Notes: generated by a model not told the origin, from the sequence alone. A stretch of DNA of 64,000 bases from Hafnia alvei (GCF_034424155.1 NZ_CP139992.1:3550012-3614011), one strand, 5' to 3'; numbered from the stretch's first letter, positions 32,068 through 45,300 are shown. Made by a program: numbers and translations.

Positions 32068-34560
32068 ATGATGGTTCTTAGTCTTGTGGTTTTTTTGATA
32101 GCGATTGGTGTGTTGTTCTATCACCAAGTTAACCTCTATCTGAGCAGCGCTATTTTGCTGGCATACACCGCCGCAATGGGCGCCATTGGCCTATGGTCAT
32201 TCTGGGCTTTAGTTCCCGTCGCCGTGGTATTGCTGCCGCTGGTGCTGGTTTCAGTCCGTCGCTCGCTGATTTCAGGCCCTGCGTTAAAGGCATTCCAAAA
32301 GGTGATGCCACCGATGTCTCGCACAGAGAAAGAAGCCATCGATGCAGGCACAACCTGGTGGGAAGGCGATATTTTCCGTGGTACTCCCGATTGGAAAAAA
32401 CTGCACGACTATCCGCAGCCGAAGTTAACGGAAGAAGAACAGGCATTTCTGGATGGCCCAGTAGAAGAAGCTTGCCGTATGGCAAACGACTTCCAAATCA
32501 CCCATGAACTGGCGGATTTACCTCCGGAGTTGTGGGCCTATCTGAAAGAACATCGCTTCTTTGCGATGATCATCAAAAAACAGTACGGCGGTTTAGAATT
32601 CTCTGCGTACGCACAGTCTCGCGTGCTGCAAAAACTGTCTGGCGTATCCGGCATTCTGGCGATTACTGTGGGTGTTCCTAACTCCCTAGGCCCCGGAGAA
32701 CTGCTGCAACACTACGGCACCGAAGCGCAGAAAGATCACTATCTGCCACGTTTAGCGCGTGGTCAGGAGATCCCGTGCTTTGCATTAACCAGCCCTGAAG
32801 CAGGATCTGATGCCGGTGCGATCCCTGACGTCGGTATCGTCTGCATGGGCGAATGGCAAGGCAAGCAAACGCTGGGGATGCGTCTAACGTGGAACAAGCG
32901 CTACATCACCCTTGCGCCTATCGCCACCGTGCTTGGTTTAGCCTTCAAACTTTCTGACCCTGAACGTTTACTCGGCGGTGAAGAGCACTTAGGTATTACC
33001 TGTGCGCTGATCCCAACCGATACCGACGGCGTTGAAATCGGCACTCGTCACTTCCCGCTGAACGTTCCGTTCCAAAACGGCCCAACGCGCGGTCAAGACG
33101 TGTTCGTACCTATTGATTTCATCATCGGTGGGCAAACTATGGCAGGCCAAGGCTGGCGTATGCTGGTTGAATGCCTATCGGTTGGTCGCGGTATTACCCT
33201 GCCGTCTAACGCCACCGGCAGCCTGAAAAGCGTGGCGCTGGCCATCGGTGCCTACGCCAATATCCGCCGTCAGTTCAAAATCTCCATCGGTAAAATGGAA
33301 GGGATTGAAGAGCCGTTAGCACGCATTGCGGGCAACGCCTATGTGATGGACGCTGCGGCTACATTAGTGACCTACGGCATCATGCAGGGCGAGAAGCCTG
33401 CGGTGCTGTCAGCGATTATCAAATATCACTGTACCCACAGAGGCCAACGCTCAATCATTGATGCAATGGATATTGCCGGTGGTAAAGGCATTATGCTTGG
33501 CGAATCTAACTTCATCGCCCGTGCTTACCAAGGTGCACCCATCGCGATTACCGTTGAGGGCGCGAACATCCTGACCCGTAGCATGATGATCTTCGGCCAA
33601 GGCGCCATTCGTTGCCATCCATATGTTTTGGATGAAATGGCCGCCGCGCAAGACAACAGCGTTCCACGCTTCGATAAGCTGCTGTTTAGCCATTTAGGGC
33701 ATGTAGGCAGTCATAAGGTGCGCAGTTTCTGGCTGGGCTTGACCGATGGCCGTACCAGTGCCACGCCAACCAAAGACGCCACGCGCCGTTACTATCAACA
33801 GATTAACCGCATGAGCTCAAACTTAGCGCTGCTGTCCGACGTTTCTATGGGCGTACTGGGTGGTTCTCTGAAACGCCGTGAGCGCATCTCTGCGCGTTTA
33901 GGTGACTTACTCAGCCAGCTGTTCTTAGCCACCGCCGTGCTGAAACGTTATGAAGATGAAGGACGTAATGAAGCCGACCTGCCGCTGGTTCACTGGGGCG
34001 TACAGGACGCGCTGCATCAAGCTGAGCAGGCTATCGACGATCTGCTGCGCAACTTCCCGAATGGCTTGGTTGCCGGTGTGATGCGTGCGGTTATCTTCCC
34101 ATTAGGCCGTGCGCACTCTGCACCGTCTGACTATCTGGATCATAAAGTCGCCAAGATTTTGCAGGTTCCTTCTGCAACACGTAGCCGTATCGGGCGCGGC
34201 ATGTACCTCACGCCAAGCGAGTACAACCCGCACGGCCTGATTGAAGCTGCGTTAGCAGACGTGATTGCCGCAGACCCAATCCATCAGCGAATTTGCAAAG
34301 CGTTGGGTAAAAATCTGCCGTTCACCCGTTTAGAGCAGTTGGCTAAAACCGCGCTGGATAAGGGCTTAATCAACGCCGAAGAACAGGCCATTTTAGTCAA
34401 AGCAGAAGAAAGTCGCCTGCGTACCATTAACGTTGATGAGTTTGAACCTGAAGCTTTAGCCGCCGCCGTGGTACCTGAAAAAAATCAGATCGCGACGGAA
34501 CCCGCGGAGAAAAGCCTGCCGGAAAAGCGCAATGGCCTGCCAAAAACGGAGGCCGCATAA
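32068..34560 (+). CDS. fadE: Acyl-CoA dehydrogenase FadE
   Basis: This 830-residue protein carries out the first oxidation step of fatty-acid beta-oxidation. Two N-terminal membrane helices (about 4-22 and 30-60) precede the acyl-CoA dehydrogenase core: [15 protein letters not shown] near residue 240 and [21 protein letters not shown] near 495, with the likely catalytic base Glu in VEGAN. E. coli FadE is 814 residues. GCAGGAG precedes the ATG; a FadR-like site lies upstream and a terminator follows. Confidence 0.97.
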   Translation: MMVLSLVVFLIAIGVLFYHQVNLYLSSAILLAYTAAMGAIGLWSFWALVPVAVVLLPLVLVSVRRSLISGPALKAFQKVMPPMSRTEKEAIDAGTTWWEGDIFRGTPDWKKLHDYPQPKLTEEEQAFLDGPVEEACRMANDFQITHELADLPPELWAYLKEHRFFAMIIKKQYGGLEFSAYAQSRVLQKLSGVSGILAITVGVPNSLGPGELLQHYGTEAQKDHYLPRLARGQEIPCFALTSPEAGSDAGAIPDVGIVCMGEWQGKQTLGMRLTWNKRYITLAPIATVLGLAFKLSDPERLLGGEEHLGITCALIPTDTDGVEIGTRHFPLNVPFQNGPTRGQDVFVPIDFIIGGQTMAGQGWRMLVECLSVGRGITLPSNATGSLKSVALAIGAYANIRRQFKISIGKMEGIEEPLARIAGNAYVMDAAATLVTYGIMQGEKPAVLSAIIKYHCTHRGQRSIIDAMDIAGGKGIMLGESNFIARAYQGAPIAITVEGANILTRSMMIFGQGAIRCHPYVLDEMAAAQDNSVPRFDKLLFSHLGHVGSHKVRSFWLGLTDGRTSATPTKDATRRYYQQINRMSSNLALLSDVSMGVLGGSLKRRERISARLGDLLSQLFLATAVLKRYEDEGRNEADLPLVHWGVQDALHQAEQAIDDLLRNFPNGLVAGVMRAVIFPLGRAHSAPSDYLDHKVAKILQVPSATRSRIGRGMYLTPSEYNPHGLIEAALADVIAADPIHQRICKALGKNLPFTRLEQLAKTALDKGLINAEEQAILVKAEESRLRTINVDEFEPEALAAAVVPEKNQIATEPAEKSLPEKRNGLPKTEAA

Positions 34561-34600
34561 CCGAGCAAGCGTAATTTGATTCAATAAATTACCTGTGTCA

Positions 34601-34627
34601 GCGGCTCCTTCGGGGGCCGTTTTTTTG
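34601..34627 (+). terminator. Terminator of fadE
   Basis: GCGGCTCC, loop TTC, GGGGGCCG followed by seven T, about 40 bases after the stop codon. Confidence 0.85.
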
Positions 34628-34726
34628 TTTCGATTGATATCGCAGCCAGGCCAATACGTTTACTTTATCATTGGCGTTCGGTTAGGGTGGGTAAATGCTC
34701 AAGCTCACTCGTTATGGAAATCATGA

Positions 34727-35632
34727 ATGAAACCAATACGCTTTTCATTGGCGCAAATCGAAGCATTTGCCAGCGTCTGTGAATGCGGCACCCTGACGCA
34801 CGCCGCCAAAAAGCTAAAAAAAGATCGCACCACCATCAGCGAGCTCGTGGATTATCTGGAACTGGATCTGGGCTATGCCCTCTTCGACCGCAGCACCCGT
34901 CCACTCAGCCTTACCGATGCAGGCAAACTCTTATATCGCCAAGCGCGGCTGTTTTTACATGAGGCTCAGGCCTTTGGGCAGATTGCAGAGCATATTCCAC
35001 AGCAGCTCAGTACCCAGCTCACCCTTTGCTACGATGCCTTTACGCCGCGTGATTTTTTACTTCGCTTGGCTGACAAGCTGCACGGCCAACAGATCCATCT
35101 CAATTTAATTGCCACCGAGCGCGCCAACGCCGAACAGATGCTCGAAAAAGGCGAGGCAGATATTGGCCTATTCCAAGCCATGAACCGTTCGATCAATGAA
35201 CGTTTTCAATGGAAAGCCATCGGCGGCATTTCACTCGCCGTTTATGCCAAGGTGGGATTTTTCCACGTTAAGCCGGTTTCGCTGCTGAGCTTAGCCTCGG
35301 GCGTACAGCTCATGCCGTTTAAGGATTTGCCGCCTCATATGGCTCAACGCCTACAAATCGCTGACAGAATTCAAAGCGTGACGGAAATCAGCATGCTCAA
35401 AGCATTGCTCACCGCAGGCTATGGCTGGGGATTCTTACCGACTCATCTGCATGCTGAACAGTGGCCTGATGTTGAAAAACTTGAGGCCGAATTTGGCGAT
35501 GCCGGGTTATCCCACCCGCTGGTGGCGTTATGGGATCCCGCACAGAAAAACCAGCCCACCGTGCTTCATGCCCTTTCGTTAATGTCTGAGTTGTTTAGTC
35601 ATCCCGAAGACGTGATCGAGGCAGCCGAATAG
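34727..35632 (+). CDS. LysR-family transcriptional regulator
   Basis: This 301-residue regulator has an N-terminal helix-turn-helix (GTLTHAAKKLKKDRTTIS, about residues 21-38) and a C-terminal ligand-binding domain. It sits between fadE and glnB, where two E. coli map segments are joined, and I recognise no ortholog. Its target and inducer are unknown. It ends in a terminator shared with convergent glnB. Confidence 0.87.
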   Translation: MKPIRFSLAQIEAFASVCECGTLTHAAKKLKKDRTTISELVDYLELDLGYALFDRSTRPLSLTDAGKLLYRQARLFLHEAQAFGQIAEHIPQQLSTQLTLCYDAFTPRDFLLRLADKLHGQQIHLNLIATERANAEQMLEKGEADIGLFQAMNRSINERFQWKAIGGISLAVYAKVGFFHVKPVSLLSLASGVQLMPFKDLPPHMAQRLQIADRIQSVTEISMLKALLTAGYGWGFLPTHLHAEQWPDVEKLEAEFGDAGLSHPLVALWDPAQKNQPTVLHALSLMSELFSHPEDVIEAAE

Positions 35633-35637
35633 GCAAC

Positions 35638-35672
35638 AAAAAAAGCCCCTGATTTTCATCAGAGGCTTTTTG
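35638..35672. terminator. Bidirectional terminator between LysR gene and glnB
   Basis: AAAAAGCCCCTGAT, loop TTTC, ATCAGAGGCTTTTT: stem with A and T tracts on both sides between convergent genes. Confidence 0.85.
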
Positions 35673-35710
35673 ACTAGCATAAGGTGATCATAACGTCAGT
35701 CTGACGCGAA

Positions 35711-37683
<1,973 letters not shown>

Positions 37684-37841
37684 AATTACTCACTTCCTTC
37701 GTATTTGAAGCATCTACAGCGTTAGCTGCCTTGTCACCGCTTCAGCTACTTTGGATATAAAAAGAGGCTGGTTGAATTCGCCAAGTGTAAAACATTCTCA
37801 ACGCTTTGTTTAGCGCCCTAAACGCACAAACGCACGCGAAT

Positions 37842-37964
37842 CCCCCCTCCTAGCCTCCCCCTTCACAGGGGGAGGAACCGTTCAGCGCAATCTTTTATAT
37901 CTGTGTGCTCTAATCTAACGCTGTTGTGCCCCCTCCCCTGCGAAGGGGAGGGCTGGGGGGGCTG
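37842..37964. repeat. Inverted pair of GC-rich intergenic repeats between nadE and glrR
   Basis: Units at about 37,842-37,884 (CCTCCCCC, TTCAC, GGGGGAGG, then GTTCAG) and 37,928-37,964 (CCCTCCCC, TGCGA, GGGGAGGG). Same family as at 21,416 and 31,053, again in opposite orientation. Confidence 0.8.
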
Positions 37965-37970
37965 AGAAAA

Positions 37971-39311
37971 CTATTCTTTGAAATCTGCCGCATCCAACTC
38001 ATGACGCGCCAGTAGCTTATAAAACTCGGTACGGTTACGACCCGCCAAACGTGCGGCGTTGGTGACGTTACCTTTGGTTATTTGCAGGAGTTTGCGCAAA
38101 TAATTGAGTTCAAAGTGGTTACGCGCTTCCGCAAACGTCGGCAGTACCGTATTTTCGCCTTCCAGCGCCTGCTCAACTAAGGCTTCGCTGATCACTGGCG
38201 CGCTGGTTAGCGCAACACACTGTTCGATAACGTTAACTAGCTGGCGCACGTTACCAGGCCAACTAGCGGCCATCAGGCGGCGCATCGCGTCGGTCGAAAA
38301 ACTGCGCACGAAAGGCTTATGCCGTTGAGCCGACTCACGCAGTAAGTGATTAGCTAATAATGGAATATCTTCAGCGCGTTCGTTTAGCGCTGGAATTTTT
38401 AGACTGACGACGTTCAGACGGTAGAACAAGTCCTCACGAAACTCACCTTTGGCCATCGCTTTCGGCAAATCGCGGTGAGTCGCCGAAATAATCCGCACGT
38501 TAATATCAATATCGCGGTTGCTGCCCAGAGGGCGAACCTTGCGCTCTTGTAAAACGCGCAGCAGTTTAACCTGTAACGCCAGCGGCATATCACCGATTTC
38601 ATCGAGAAATAACGTGCCACCTTCGGCGGCTTGAAAGAGCCCTTCTCGGCTGCTGACCGCGCCGGTAAATGCGCCTTTGGCATGTCCAAAGAGTTCGGAT
38701 TCAAGCAGCTGTTCAGGCAGTGCGCCACAGTTGATGGCAATAAACGCCTTTCCGGCTCGCGGGCTGGCAGCATGAATTGCCTGCGCCAGAACCTCTTTGC
38801 CGGTCCCGCTTTGCCCATTAATCAGCACGCTGACGTCTGATTGCGCCACCATGTTTGCCTGCTCAAGCAAACGCAGCATAGTTGGGCTGCGGGTCACAAT
38901 CCCTTCACGCCAGGTATCGTCACCCGCTGCGGGCATCGACTGAGCCAAAGCTTCATCAATGGCTTTGTACAGCGCATCACGATCGACGGGTTTGGTTAAG
39001 AAACCAAATACCCCTTGCTGCGTAGCCGCAACGGCATCAGGGATTGAACCATGAGCCGTCAGTATAATCACCGGCATCCCCGGCTGACGCTTTTGGATTT
39101 CCGCAAACAGCGCCATGCCATCCATCTCGTCCATGCGCAAATCGCTGATCACCAGCTCAATCTGCTCACGCCCTAACACACGTAACGCATCATGCCCACT
39201 CTCCGCCGTCGTCACGCGAAATCCTTCGCTGCTTAAACGCATCCCAAGCAGTTTGAGTAGGCTTGGGTCATCATCCACGAGAAGTAGGTTAGCGGGTTTA
39301 CGTTGTGCCAT
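37971..39311 (-). CDS. glrR: Response regulator GlrR (QseF)
   Basis: This 446-residue sigma-54-dependent activator has a receiver domain (phospho-acceptor Asp in [12 protein letters not shown], about residue 56), an AAA+ domain with Walker A GQSGTGKE and the sigma-54 contact loop GAFTGA, and a C-terminal Fis-type helix-turn-helix ([20 protein letters not shown]). It is phosphorylated by GlrK and activates glmY from the sites found upstream. Third gene of glrK-qseG-glrR. Confidence 0.97.
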   Translation of the reverse strand: MAQRKPANLLLVDDDPSLLKLLGMRLSSEGFRVTTAESGHDALRVLGREQIELVISDLRMDEMDGMALFAEIQKRQPGMPVIILTAHGSIPDAVAATQQGVFGFLTKPVDRDALYKAIDEALAQSMPAAGDDTWREGIVTRSPTMLRLLEQANMVAQSDVSVLINGQSGTGKEVLAQAIHAASPRAGKAFIAINCGALPEQLLESELFGHAKGAFTGAVSSREGLFQAAEGGTLFLDEIGDMPLALQVKLLRVLQERKVRPLGSNRDIDINVRIISATHRDLPKAMAKGEFREDLFYRLNVVSLKIPALNERAEDIPLLANHLLRESAQRHKPFVRSFSTDAMRRLMAASWPGNVRQLVNVIEQCVALTSAPVISEALVEQALEGENTVLPTFAEARNHFELNYLRKLLQITKGNVTNAARLAGRNRTEFYKLLARHELDAADFKE

Positions 39312-39323
39312 GGGTATTGCTCC

Positions 39324-40142
39324 TTAATGGGCTTCCGTTTTTTCTGGTTCAGTCACGGGCTTGGCGGTGGCATCTGCCGGAGCTTTGTTCTCAGGTTTTC
39401 CCGCATCAGGCGTATCGTCTTTCGCTGCGGGATCGGGCATTTCACCGGATATCTGCTTGCGTGATGACAGCTGGCGCTCAATATCGGTTAAATTTTCGAG
39501 TTTGCGCGTGGTGTCATCCAACTGGAACTGCAGACGCCCTTGCGTTTCCCGCAGGGCATCTAGCTGAGCATCGCTGCTGGCTTGGAGCTTTTGATAGCGC
39601 GCTTTTTCATCAACTAAATTGATCGTCAGCATCTGCTTTTCACGCCAAATTTGAATAAGTGGGCGAACCGAGGCGGGGAATTCAGAACGGTAGCTGTTTA
39701 AGCGGTCAATAATCTGCCGACGTTCGGCAACCGTAGGCTCAGCGCTGCCCACCAGTAAACTTTGTTTAAACACACGCTGCCAGTTCTCGCTGCCCAGAGA
39801 GCGCGCTTGTAGACGCGCATCCTGACCGCTAAGACGATCGGCGCAGTCCATCGCACGCAGCCAATAAAGCCCATTATCGACGGCGTCTTTGTCGTCATTG
39901 AGCCAAATGGTGTCGCAAGACGCCGTTTGGTAATCAACTACTTTGCTATCAGGAATTATCGCCTGTACGGCATGAGCAACGGGATTTCCCGCCCCATTCT
40001 TGGCGCATCCGGTCAATAAGAAAGGAACCAACAACACAGCGCCCAAAAGGCTTAATGGACGCAAAGCAGACGCTTTACGGCAGGAGCCGTCAGCGTCAAA
40101 CAGATGTTCGTTGAATAGGGCGCGAACAGACCACTTATTCAT
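39324..40142 (-). CDS. qseG: Two-component system QseEF-associated lipoprotein QseG
   Basis: This 272-residue lipoprotein (YfhG) has a hydrophobic signal ending in the lipobox LLTGC near residue 46, a periplasmic helical domain and a charged, Ala/Pro-rich C-terminal tail. In E. coli QseG interacts with GlrK at the envelope. The long N-terminus before the signal (about 28 residues) may mean that the true start is further in, but no better start codon is visible. Encoded between glrK and glrR as in E. coli. Confidence 0.9.
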   Translation of the reverse strand: MNKWSVRALFNEHLFDADGSCRKASALRPLSLLGAVLLVPFLLTGCAKNGAGNPVAHAVQAIIPDSKVVDYQTASCDTIWLNDDKDAVDNGLYWLRAMDCADRLSGQDARLQARSLGSENWQRVFKQSLLVGSAEPTVAERRQIIDRLNSYRSEFPASVRPLIQIWREKQMLTINLVDEKARYQKLQASSDAQLDALRETQGRLQFQLDDTTRKLENLTDIERQLSSRKQISGEMPDPAAKDDTPDAGKPENKAPADATAKPVTEPEKTEAH

Positions 40143-40145
40143 TAG

Positions 40146-41594
40146 TTATGAGATCTCTGCGGTTAATGGTAATTCAATGCGAAAACAGACGTCGGCTCCG
40201 TCTACGGCCACCAGATGTAAATCGCCCTGCATACGGCGGATGCAATCACGGGCGATACTCAGCCCTAAACCGCTTCCTTTGACAGCGCCTTTACGTTGAA
40301 GACTTCCCTGATAAAAAGGCTCGAAGATCATGGCCTGTTCCGCGCGCGGGATGCCCGCTCCGGTGTTTGCCACGTCGATCTGTATTTTATCTCCAGCCAA
40401 ACGACTGCGGATCCAGATGGTACCGGATTCCGCTCCGTAGTGCACCGCATTGGAATAGAGATTATCAATAACACGTTCTAATAGCGTAGGTTCTGCCCAG
40501 CAAAGGTCAACGTCTAGCTCAGTAAGTGTACGAATAGATTTGGCTCGCGCAGGTAAACTATGAGCAGAAACCACCAGCTCGATCATCTCGCCCAGATTTA
40601 CGCTCTCTTTTTCCATTGGCGCATCGGCCAATTTGCGGTTGTAATCTAAGAGCTGCTCAATCAGTTGCTGAAGATGACGACTGCTGGAATCCAGAATGCC
40701 CACCACCTCTTTTTGATCCTGCGTCAACGGCCCCGCGACCTCATCAGCCAGCAGTTCAGTTCCCTCGCGCATGCTAGCAAGCGGCGTCTTTAACTCATGT
40801 GAAATATGTCGCAGGAACTCATGCCGTTGCGATTCCAGCCATGATAGGCGCTCGCTTAACCAGACGATCCGCTGAGCCAGTGAACGAATTTCACGCGGCC
40901 CGCGAAATGCCACCATATTACCGACGCTTTTCCCTTCGCCCAGCCGGTTGATCATGCGTTCGACCCCTTTCACCGGCCCGATAATCATGCGTGTAAACAG
41001 GAACACCAGCAGCACGCTGACTAAAAACAGCACCAGAGACTGCCAGCCAAAGAACTGACCACGCTCGGCAATCGCCTGCTGAAGTTGCTGCCCACGGGTA
41101 AAAATCACGTCTCGAGTGGCTTGAACCATCTGCCCATTCGCCACGGAGAAACCGGCTAATAAAGCCGATGCCTGAGTCACCGGGGCATTATTTTGGCAAT
41201 TAAACACCGCCAGTTGGTCAATTAGCCCATTCAATTTTTGGTAGTAACGCGGATCGGGTAGTACAGAAGCCTGACGCTCCAGCATTTGGGAATATTGGCC
41301 GCGCTGTTTTTGATACAGCTTAGAGAGCGACTCATCGCCTAAAACGCAAAACTGCCTGTAGCTGCGCTCCATTTCTACCGCAAGGCTCGCCATCGCCTCA
41401 CTGCGGCGGGCGTCAGAAAGCGTGGTACGGTTGATATCCGCAGCCTGCGAGCTCAAATTGTTGAGCCCCTGATAGGCCTGATAAGCCAGCACCAGCAAAG
41501 GAAGCAGGACTAATAAGAACGCCAGCAGAACCAGCTGACGCAGGGAGCGGGGAAATAAACGCCATCTCTTCAAGGAAATCATCTCATTACCCAA
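40146..41594 (-). CDS. glrK: Sensor histidine kinase GlrK (QseE)
   Basis: This 482-residue kinase has two membrane helices (about 18-40 and 176-198), a periplasmic sensor, HAMP, a dimerisation domain with the phospho-His in HISHELKTPLA, and an ATPase domain (N box IDNLYSNAVHY, G1 IDVANTGAGIP, G2 GSGLGLS). It phosphorylates GlrR. The open frame starts at 41,594; a later ATG at codon 5 (MISLKRW) is a possible alternative. Its promoter lies downstream of glmY or is shared with it. Confidence 0.95.
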   Translation of the reverse strand: MGNEMISLKRWRLFPRSLRQLVLLAFLLVLLPLLVLAYQAYQGLNNLSSQAADINRTTLSDARRSEAMASLAVEMERSYRQFCVLGDESLSKLYQKQRGQYSQMLERQASVLPDPRYYQKLNGLIDQLAVFNCQNNAPVTQASALLAGFSVANGQMVQATRDVIFTRGQQLQQAIAERGQFFGWQSLVLFLVSVLLVFLFTRMIIGPVKGVERMINRLGEGKSVGNMVAFRGPREIRSLAQRIVWLSERLSWLESQRHEFLRHISHELKTPLASMREGTELLADEVAGPLTQDQKEVVGILDSSSRHLQQLIEQLLDYNRKLADAPMEKESVNLGEMIELVVSAHSLPARAKSIRTLTELDVDLCWAEPTLLERVIDNLYSNAVHYGAESGTIWIRSRLAGDKIQIDVANTGAGIPRAEQAMIFEPFYQGSLQRKGAVKGSGLGLSIARDCIRRMQGDLHLVAVDGADVCFRIELPLTAEIS

Positions 41595-41651
41595 AGGTTT
41601 GCCCAGATGCTAACTGAGTCCGGCGAGAGGAGCAATTTTCAGATCGCAGAT

Positions 41652-41686
41652 AAACAAAAACCCGAAGTCAGATAGCTGGCTTCGGG
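41652..41686 (-). terminator. Terminator between glmY and glrK
   Basis: On the minus strand CCCGAAG, CCAGCTATCTGA, CTTCGGG then TTTTTG. It is the only stem with a T tract in the glmY-glrK gap, about 350 bases from the glmY start. Confidence 0.7.
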
Positions 41687-41819
41687 CTCTGTTATTTGAA
41701 TGATATCGCTAATGCAATTCTCGTCTTCAGTTTGATGAGGTAAAACCATCATCGGTGCCGTACAACGGCGGATAAGACGAATGTCATTCATTTTATGTCC
41801 CAGGCTGATGAACCAATCA

Positions 41820-41999
41820 TCACAGTCGGACATTAAATAGGTGGTGCCTCACTCAACGTGTCGCCCCGAGTTTGATAAAGCGCATAAGCGACTGTTATCG
41901 ATAATTGGACGGTAGGCACCTTACTTTGGCGTCATTCGATGGCTTATGTAGCCTGACTCGCTATTGCGGTCGCTGACATAAAAGAGTGAATGAGCAACT
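41820..41999 (-). ncRNA. glmY: Small RNA GlmY
   Basis: The transcript predicted to start at 41,999 begins AGTTGCTCATTCACTCTTTT then ATGTCAGC, nearly the same as the E. coli GlmY 5' end. It lies between purL and glrK on the same strand, exactly as in E. coli, and has a sigma-54 promoter ahead. GlmY captures RapZ and so stabilises GlmZ, raising glucosamine-6-phosphate synthase (GlmS) synthesis. The 3' end is uncertain: E. coli GlmY is about 184 bases, but the nearest T-tract terminator here is about 350 bases away. Confidence 0.85.
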
Positions 42000-42010
42000 G
42001 TGTTTTATAA

Positions 42011-42027
42011 TGCAGAAGTCGTGCCAA
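42011..42027 (-). promoter_or_regulatory. Sigma-54 promoter of glmY
   Basis: On the minus strand TTGGCACGACTTCTGCA has the GG (-24) and GC (-12) pairs at the required 10-base spacing. It lies 12 bases upstream of the predicted glmY start. Confidence 0.85.
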
Positions 42028-42154
42028 CATTAAAAAGAAAAACCTAACGATATGAATTAAAACAACTTAAATGAAATCATCGTTCACAAAAAACCAGTAA
42101 ACATCGGTTTCAGTGATAATAACTGATGTAAACATGCCTGATTTTTTATCAATA

Positions 42155-42172
42155 CGTCGCTAAAAGTAGACA
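42155..42172. promoter_or_regulatory. GlrR binding site 1 for glmY
   Basis: CGTC-N10-GACA, one mismatch to the GlrR consensus TGTC-N10-GACA, about 165 bases upstream of the glmY start. Confidence 0.6.
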
Positions 42173-42202
42173 GCCATGCGTAAAAACCACGCCACCAATA
42201 TA

Positions 42203-42215
42203 AATCAATCAGTTA
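42203..42215. promoter_or_regulatory. IHF binding site
   Basis: AATCAATCAGTTA matches WATCAANNNNTTR exactly. It lies between the GlrR sites, where bending would help the sigma-54 promoter. Confidence 0.6.
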
Positions 42216-42217
42216 CA

Positions 42218-42235
42218 TGTCACCTATTGACGACA
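42218..42235. promoter_or_regulatory. GlrR binding site 2 for glmY
   Basis: TGTC-N10-GACA, exact match to the GlrR consensus. Confidence 0.75.
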
Positions 42236-42250
42236 TTACTAATAGCGGTT

Positions 42251-42268
42251 TGTTGCCTTTTTGCGACA
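42251..42268. promoter_or_regulatory. GlrR binding site 3 for glmY
   Basis: TGTT-N10-GACA, one mismatch to the consensus. It is the farthest upstream of three sites. Confidence 0.6.
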
Positions 42269-42293
42269 TCAGAATTTTAGCGTTAGGCTAAAA

Positions 42294-42323
42294 ACGAAAA
42301 AGGCAGCCATTGGCTGCCTTTTC
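42294..42323 (-). terminator. Terminator of purL
   Basis: AAGGCAGCC, AT, GGCTGCCTT followed on the minus strand by a T tract. It lies about 45 bases after the purL stop. Confidence 0.85.
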
Positions 42324-42367
42324 CAACAACCACTTCCCGTTGAGAGAAAGAGGTTAACTCAGATTAA

Positions 42368-45300
42368 CTACCCCAACTGCTTACGCGCATTGCGGAACAT
42401 GCGCATCCACGGGCTATCTTCACCCCACTCGGCTGGATGCCAAGAGTTGCTGACCGTACGGAACACGCGCTCTGGATGAGGCATCATCACGGTGGCACGA
42501 CCGTTTGAGCTGGTCAGTGCGGTAATACCGTTTACGGAACCGTTCGGGTTAGCCGGATAGGTTTCTGTCACTTTGCCGAAGTTATCGACAAAGCGCAGCG
42601 CAACCAAACCATGATGCTCAATCGCCGCCAAATGCGCATCGTCACGCACTTCAACATGCCCTTCGCCATGCGATACCGCAATCGGCATACGCGAGCCTTC
42701 CATGTCCTGCAACAGCAGAGAAGGGCTGCTGGCCACTTCAACCAGGCTAAAGCGAGCTTCAAAACGCTCAGACGTATTACGCACAAAGCGCGGCCAAAGT
42801 TCAGCGCCAGGGATCAGCTCACGCAGGTTAGACATCATCTGGCAGCCGTTACACACACCTAAAGCCAAGGTTTGTGGACGGTGGAAGAAGGACTCAAACT
42901 GATCGCGAGCACGCTCGTTGAACAGAATAGACTTCGCCCATCCCTCACCGGCACCCAACACGTCGCCATATGAGAAACCGCCACAGGCAACAAGCGTGTG
43001 GAATTCATCAAGCGTAATACGCCCCGCCAGAATGTCGCTCATGTGAACATCCACTGCTTCGAACCCCGCACGATGGAAAGCAGCAGCCATTTCCACGTGG
43101 GAGTTCACTCCCTGCTCACGCAGCACCGCCAGTTTAGGTCGGCTACCCGTAGCGATGTAAGGCGCGGCAATATCATCCTGAGGATTGAAGGTGAGTTTCA
43201 CGTTCAGACCCGGATCGGATTCAACCTGTTTGGCTTGATGTTCTTGATCGGCACACTCAGGGTTATCACGCAGGCGCTGCATCTGCCAGGTCGTTTCAGC
43301 CCACCACAAACGCAGCGTCGAGCGCTGTTCGTGGTAAACCTCTTTGCCATGAGACTGAATCGCAAGGTGATTTCCGCTAGAAGCATGACCAATCTGGTGC
43401 GTGATATCGGCAATACCTTGATCTGCCAACACGGCTTTCACCACGTCCAGATCGGCGTTACGCACCTGAATCACAGCGCCAAGCTCTTCATTAAACAGCG
43501 CGGCTAAGTGATCTTGCCCCAGCGTGCTGATATCAATATCCAAGGCACAATGGCCAGCAAACGCCATTTCAGCCAGCGTTACCAATAGGCCGCCGTCAGA
43601 ACGGTCGTGGTAAGCCAGCAGCTTGCCTTCCGCCACCAGCGCCTGCATGGCGTTGAAGAAGCCCGCCAGTTTCGGCGTATTACGAACATCGGCAGGTTTG
43701 TCCCCCAGTTGGCGGTAAACCTGTGCTAATGCCGTTGCACCTAAAGCGTTATGCCCTTCACCTAGATCGATCAGCAGCAGCGTATTTTCGCCCTGATCGA
43801 CATGTAGCTGAGGTGTCACGGTACGACGAACGTCTTCCACGCGGGCAAACGCGGTGATTACCAGCGACAATGGCGACGTCATCTCACGCGGTTGATGACC
43901 TTCCTGCCAACGCGTTTTCATCGACATCGAGTCTTTACCCACTGGAATGGTCAGCCCCAGCGCCGGACACAGCTCTTCGCCTACGGCTTTCACCGCTTCG
44001 TATAAGCCAGCATCTTCGCCCGGGTGACCCGCCGCAGACATCCAGTTAGCCGAGAGCTTAACGCGTTTAAGTTCACCCACCTGCGTGCAGGCTAAGTTGG
44101 TCAACGCTTCACCCACGGCCAAACGTGCCGAGGCGGCGAAGTCGAGTAACGCCACCGGAGCACGTTCGCCCAGCGACATGGCTTCGCCGTAATAGCTATC
44201 TAAACTGGCCGTGGTCACCGCGCAATCGGCGACCGGGATTTGCCAAGGACCAACCATCTGATCGCGTGCCACCATACCGGTAACGCTACGGTCACCGATG
44301 GTGATCAGGAACGTTTTTTCCGCCACGGCAGGAAGATGCATCACGCGTTTTACCGCGTCGGCAATGCTGATAGTGCCGCGGTTTAGCGAATCGCCCAGCG
44401 CCTTGAGCGTCGTGACATCGCGCGTCATTTTTGGCGTTTTGCCTAGCAATACGTCCAGCGGCATATCGATGGGCTGATTGTCGAAGTGACGGTCATTCAG
44501 CGTTAAATGCAGCTCTTCTGTCGCTTCACCGATAACGGCGTAAGGCGCACGCTCACGGCGGCAAATCGCGTCAAACTGAGCCAGTTTTTCTGGTGCCACG
44601 GACATCACATAGCGTTCCTGCGATTCGTTACACCAAACTTCCAGCGGGCTCATGCCCGGCTCATCGTTAAGAATATCGCGCAGTTCGAAACGACCGCCGC
44701 GACCACCATCACTCACCAGTTCAGGCATCGCGTTAGACAGTCCACCCGCGCCAACGTCGTGAATAAACTGAATCGGGTTCTCATCACCCAGCTGCCAGCA
44801 GCTGTCGATCACTTCTTGGCAACGGCGCTCCATTTCTGGGTTATCACGCTGCACCGACGCAAAATCCAGATCGGCATCAGACTGACCGGAAGCCATCGAA
44901 GACGCGGCGCCGCCGCCCAAGCCGATATTCATAGCCGGGCCACCCAGCACAATAAGCTTGGCACCGACGGTGATCTCGCCTTTTTGCACGTGGTCTGCGC
45001 GGATATTACCGATACCGCCCGCCAGCATAATCGGTTTGTGGTAGCCACGTAGCTCAACGCCGTTGTGGCTCTTCACCTGCTCTTCATAGGTGCGGAAATA
45101 TCCCAGCAGCGCTGGACGACCAAATTCATTGTTGAACGCAGCGCCGCCCAGCGGCCCTTCCGTCATAATGCTCAGCGCATTAACGATACGGTCTGGCTTG
45201 CCAAAATCCTGTTCCCACGGCTGCTCGAAGCCCGGAATTCGCAGGTTGGACACCGAGAAGCCAACCAGCCCAGCTTTAGGTTTCGAACCTCGGCCGGTTG

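Noticed and set aside
41639..41833. 64-codon open frame between glmY and glrK
   Set aside because: It has no clear ribosome site, starts right at the presumed glmY 3' region and runs through a terminator stem. It is more likely part of an RNA; kept only as a remark.
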